Source: an uncultured Agathobacter sp.
Lineage (GTDB): Bacteria > Bacillota > Clostridia > Lachnospirales > Lachnospiraceae
DNA length: 34,502 bases
Direction: 5' to 3'
Assembly (NCBI GenBank): GCA_934359755.1
Contig: CAKRLV010000022.1
Location: 1-34,502, forward strand
Positions 31,907 through 34,502 of the stretch are shown one piece after another (the stretch's first letter is position 1; the number at the start of each line of letters is the position of its first letter). The notes beneath the pieces were generated by a model that worked only from the letters and a program-made list of their open reading frames with translations, was not told the origin of the DNA and made no database searches. A program made the translations under genes and the position numbers.

Positions 31907-31935
31907 TTGACATTTTGAAAATAATGGAATATATT
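31907..31935 (+). promoter_or_regulatory. Promoter of the DUF2975-XRE unit
   Basis: TTGACA (31907-31912), 17-nt spacer, TATATT (31930-31935). It diverges from the relB promoter, with about 105 nt between the two -35 boxes. Confidence 0.85.
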
Positions 31936-31986
31936 ACATACAAAGATGCGCAGGCGTAATCTATCCTGCATATTAAGGAGGTATTT

Positions 31987-32463
31987 ATGATTCAAAGAAA
32001 GATAGCGAATTGGCTGAAAGGGCTGGACATAGTTTTGTTCATTATGGTTTTGTCTCTTTTGATATTTCTGACTTATGTCAGGCTTCAAAGACCTGAGCTT
32101 ATTGATTTTCTTAATGACTCATCAGTTGGATTTATCGCATTTTCATGGTTTACAGGGATTTGTGTATTCATTGTTCTGATTGAATTCTGGAAAGTTTGCA
32201 CACAGATAGGAAATGATAATTCCTTTTCGATTGAGAATTCCAAGGCTTTCCACAACATGACAATCTGCGGAATTGTTGCGGCGGTTATATTTGCATGCAA
32301 GATTGTAAGTCTGATTATTGCAAGCAACTTTACACTTTTATACATGATGCTTATCCTTGTGGAAATTGTGCTGAGTGTTATGTTCGCAATTCTGGCTGAG
32401 GCTATGTCGAAACTGGTTCTAAACGCGTATGAAGTGAAACACGAAAATGAACTTACTATATAG
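31987..32463 (+). CDS. DUF2975 membrane protein
   Basis: 158 residues with four hydrophobic segments (about 13-30, 49-68, 92-111, 117-140) and DSSVGFIAFSWFTG plus NSFSIENSKAF between them, the DUF2975 layout. The function of the family is unknown. AAGGAGG lies 6 nt before the ATG. It is 15 nt ahead of an XRE regulator; this pairing is very common in Firmicutes and suggests a membrane partner that modulates the regulator. Confidence 0.85.
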   Translation: MIQRKIANWLKGLDIVLFIMVLSLLIFLTYVRLQRPELIDFLNDSSVGFIAFSWFTGICVFIVLIEFWKVCTQIGNDNSFSIENSKAFHNMTICGIVAAVIFACKIVSLIIASNFTLLYMMLILVEIVLSVMFAILAEAMSKLVLNAYEVKHENELTI

Positions 32464-32478
32464 AAATGGAGTGAGAAT

Positions 32479-32703
32479 ATGGCAATTATTATAAATATTG
32501 ATGTCATGCTCGCCAAAAGAAAGATGAGCGTGACAGAACTTTCTGAAAAGCTTGGCATTACCATCGCGAATGTCTCTATTTTGAAAAATGGAAAGGCCAA
32601 GGCTATTAAAATCGAAACTTTAAACAAACTGTGTGAGGCTCTTGACTGTCAGCCGGCTGACCTGCTGGAATACAGACCTGATGACCTGCAGAAACCGCAA
32701 TAG
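32479..32703 (+). CDS. Small XRE/Cro-type regulator (YozG-like)
   Basis: 74 residues, one helix-turn-helix: MLAKRKMSVTELSEKLGITIANVSILKNGKAKAIKIETLNKLCEALDCQPADLLEY. It is the single-domain HTH_26 type that always follows DUF2975 genes. GGAGTG lies upstream of the ATG. The palindrome at 31882-31900 is a candidate site for it. Confidence 0.9.
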   Translation: MAIIINIDVMLAKRKMSVTELSEKLGITIANVSILKNGKAKAIKIETLNKLCEALDCQPADLLEYRPDDLQKPQ

Positions 32704-32732
32704 ACATGTTATTTTAGAATGGAGGTTTGATT

Positions 32733-34277
32733 ATGAATGAAAATATAAATAACGCACCAGATAACAGCGCTGAACAAAATAATAATACTACACCAAATCC
32801 TTATGTTCAGCAGAATGCAGGCACACCGCCGTTCCCACCATCGCCTTATCCTGCATTTAATCCAGAGACTGAGGAACAGAAGGTGGAACGTGCCAGACTC
32901 TTTACGCAGCTCTTTATTCCGACGATTGTATATGCGCTTTTATTTACCTTTTGCATATATGATAATTACAGCGGAATCACAATGCCACTGCTGTCACTGG
33001 CAACTGTCATATACAGTTTCTACTGCATAAAAACATACAAAATACAACTTAAATCTGGCAGCTGCCTATACGGGGCTATGATTATTCTGCTTGGGATATC
33101 TTCTTTTACCACAGGAAACGGATGGATTATCTCGTTAAACCTGCTCGGAATAGCTCTTATGCTCCTATGTATGCTGCTTCACAATTTCTATGATGATAAT
33201 AATTGGAATCTTGCAAAATACATTGGGGCTATTTTTGCGTCCATTTTTGGGGCTTTGAGTGAATTTTGTTCCCCTTTTAAGGATCTGTCCAACTATGAAA
33301 AGCATAAACCATCTAAATCAAAAGGTCTTTATGTTGCTATCGGTATAGGGATTTCAATACCTCTTTTGATTGTAATTGTTTCATTACTTTCTTGCGCTGA
33401 TGCGGTTTTCGCCTGCATCATTGGCAGCTTTTTTGTCAATATAAATTTTTCAAATATAATTGGTGTTACTTTTACTTTTGCCTTTGCTTTCATGGCTGCA
33501 TATTGCGGTATCAGATATCTTGGAAAACACCAGCTTGATGATGCAATAAAGGAGAATCAACGCTATGATGCAATTATTGCAATCACTGTACTTTCGCTTA
33601 TTTCAGTTGTGTATCTGTTTTTCTCGGTAATTCAGATTGTATACCTGTTTATCGGAAATATGCAGCTTCCTGAAGGATATCCAACCTATGCAAGTTATGC
33701 GCATGAGGGATTTTACCAGCTGCTTTTTGTATGTATTCTGAATGTAATTATTGTTCTTTTTACAATGAGCTATTTTAATAACAACAAATTCGTTAAAATC
33801 CTACTCACTGTAATTTCGCTCTGTACTTATATAATGATTGCGTCAAGCGCCCTTAGAATGTGGCTTTATGTAAAAATGTACAGTTTAACTGTTCTTCGTG
33901 TGTTTGTATTCTGGACGCTTATGGTTCTCGCCATTCTTCTGATTGGAATACTGATTCAGATTTATAAAGATGATTTTCATTTGTTCAGATATGGACTTGT
34001 GGTTGTATGCGCATGCTACCTGGTTCTTTCCTTTTCGCACATGGACTACTGGATAGCTAAATTTAATCTTGGATATGTGGCTGTAAATGATGGTGACGTG
34101 GACTATGATTATCTTGAAACGCTATCTTCTGATGCTGCACCTGCTATTATTGGGGAAAGTGGTGAATGGGTTGAGTGGTATGGAGATAGGCAGTGCTACT
34201 ATAAATATGATGGAATACGCGGGTTTAATGTGTCGCATTATATTGCGTATAAGACTTTTTCATCCGGAAATGAATGA
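32733..34277 (+). CDS. DUF4173/DUF4153-type polytopic membrane protein
   Basis: 514 residues. The first 55 are Asn- and Pro-rich (NPYVQQNAGTPPFPPSPYP), like a cytoplasmic linker. About a dozen membrane segments follow from residue 65, with a soluble C-terminal tail of about 70 residues. The segment order and motifs such as YASYAHEGFYQLLFVCILNV fit DUF4173, whose function is unknown. The ATG at 32733 has GGAGG 7 nt upstream; a TTG two codons earlier is not preferred. It lies 29 nt behind the regulator, so it is probably the third gene of the unit. Confidence 0.8.
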   Translation: MNENINNAPDNSAEQNNNTTPNPYVQQNAGTPPFPPSPYPAFNPETEEQKVERARLFTQLFIPTIVYALLFTFCIYDNYSGITMPLLSLATVIYSFYCIKTYKIQLKSGSCLYGAMIILLGISSFTTGNGWIISLNLLGIALMLLCMLLHNFYDDNNWNLAKYIGAIFASIFGALSEFCSPFKDLSNYEKHKPSKSKGLYVAIGIGISIPLLIVIVSLLSCADAVFACIIGSFFVNINFSNIIGVTFTFAFAFMAAYCGIRYLGKHQLDDAIKENQRYDAIIAITVLSLISVVYLFFSVIQIVYLFIGNMQLPEGYPTYASYAHEGFYQLLFVCILNVIIVLFTMSYFNNNKFVKILLTVISLCTYIMIASSALRMWLYVKMYSLTVLRVFVFWTLMVLAILLIGILIQIYKDDFHLFRYGLVVVCACYLVLSFSHMDYWIAKFNLGYVAVNDGDVDYDYLETLSSDAAPAIIGESGEWVEWYGDRQCYYKYDGIRGFNVSHYIAYKTFSSGNE

Positions 34278-34383
34278 TTCCTGTTTACATTATTTTCAGG
34301 CTTCGCACTTTTACAATTTATATATGCTTTGCACATCTAGAATTTTGGATGTCGGCATAGCATGTATGATATTCCTCTGAAAA

Positions 34384-34490
34384 AAATACGGAGTTAACAC
34401 CGAGGTTGATTGAGGATAGGGTATCACTACTTGCTATGCTATGGTGTTTGCTTTACATAGCGGAGCCTCGGTGTAGTCCGTATTTGTTTT
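34384..34490. other. Long foldable inverted-repeat element
   Basis: AAATACGGA (34384-34392) pairs with TCCGTATTT (34477-34485), and inside it ACACCGAGG (34397-34405) with CCTCGGTGT (34466-34474). The 60 nt in the middle can form GCTATG / CATAGC. The minus strand then runs into TTTTTTT, an intrinsic terminator signature; the plus strand has TTTGTTTT. It may be a two-way terminator, a structured RNA or the end of a mobile element. I know no matching RNA class. Confidence 0.6.
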
Positions 34491-34502
34491 CTTCGGAACA
34501 CA

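Noticed and set aside
32085..32627. Minus-strand frame of 180 codons that looks like a membrane protein
   Set aside because: It is antisense to DUF2975 and the XRE gene, which both have strong ribosome sites and recognisable families.
34087..34380. Plus-strand frame of 97 codons at the right edge
   Set aside because: It overlaps the end of the DUF4173 gene in another frame and has no family features or ribosome site.

Overview
The window looks like a chromosomal piece of a motile, low-to-mid GC, Gram-positive anaerobe of the Clostridia, most likely a Lachnospiraceae member (Roseburia / Agathobacter / Lachnospira type). The reasons are a FlgM-FlgN-FlgK-FlgL-FliW-CsrA operon, sigma-28 promoters of the form TAAA-N15/17-CCGATAW, AGGAGG ribosome sites before nearly every gene, and flagellin-glycosylation genes directly behind the flagellin gene. 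The placement rests on gene content and style, not on a marker gene. No rRNA or tRNA genes and no IS transposase were seen.

Layout, right to left because almost everything is on the minus strand. (1) 31987-34277, plus strand: a DUF2975 membrane protein, a small XRE regulator and a DUF4173-type membrane protein, ending in a large foldable inverted-repeat element at 34384-34490. (2) 31060-31593: an orphan RelB/DinJ antitoxin and a small unknown gene, behind a consensus promoter that sits inside a 13-bp-arm palindrome and is followed by a 39-bp tandem repeat. (3) 27737-30933: larB, a trigger-factor-like lipoprotein and a DUF4422 glycosyltransferase. The last two are joined in one frame by a single TAG and a stop-free 153-nt tandem repeat. 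(4) 20878-27655: flgM-flgN-flgK-flgK-flgL-fliW-csrA from a sigma-28 promoter, with two different FlgK proteins in tandem. (5) 19168-20589: an AAA/DUF234 ATPase cassette with its own promoter between two 39-bp operator-like repeats. (6) 16001-18985: flaG-fliD-fliS-fliT-like from another sigma-28 promoter. (7) 14587-15944: a decayed histidine-kinase-like ATPase and an intact Panacea-domain gene. (8) 12942-14141: flagellin, with two sigma-28 promoters and a CsrA-type leader hairpin. (9) 346-12870: the glycosylation island: a small unknown protein, a Maf-type glycosyltransferase, a shortened methyltransferase, LegI, LegG, an ATP-grasp ligase, LegF, a PtmE-like nucleotidyltransferase, then LegB and LegC. 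(10) 1-52: the start of a gene with a LexA box inside its promoter.

How the parts work together: sigma-28 with its anti-sigma FlgM controls late genes; FliS, FlgN and the FliT-like protein are export chaperones for filament, junction and cap proteins; FliW and CsrA probably tune flagellin translation through the leader hairpin. The Leg enzymes make a CMP-legionaminic-acid-like nonulosonate that Maf would attach to flagellin. The N-acetyltransferase of the classic pathway (LegH) is not in the window, while an ATP-grasp ligase and a methyltransferase remnant are, so the sugar may carry a different acyl group.

The most interesting unexplained item is a self-contained two-gene cassette at 2817-5115: an AAA_15-type ATPase plus a TOPRIM-like partner, with its own promoter and terminator, set between ptmE and legB. 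It resembles two-gene phage-defence systems in layout.
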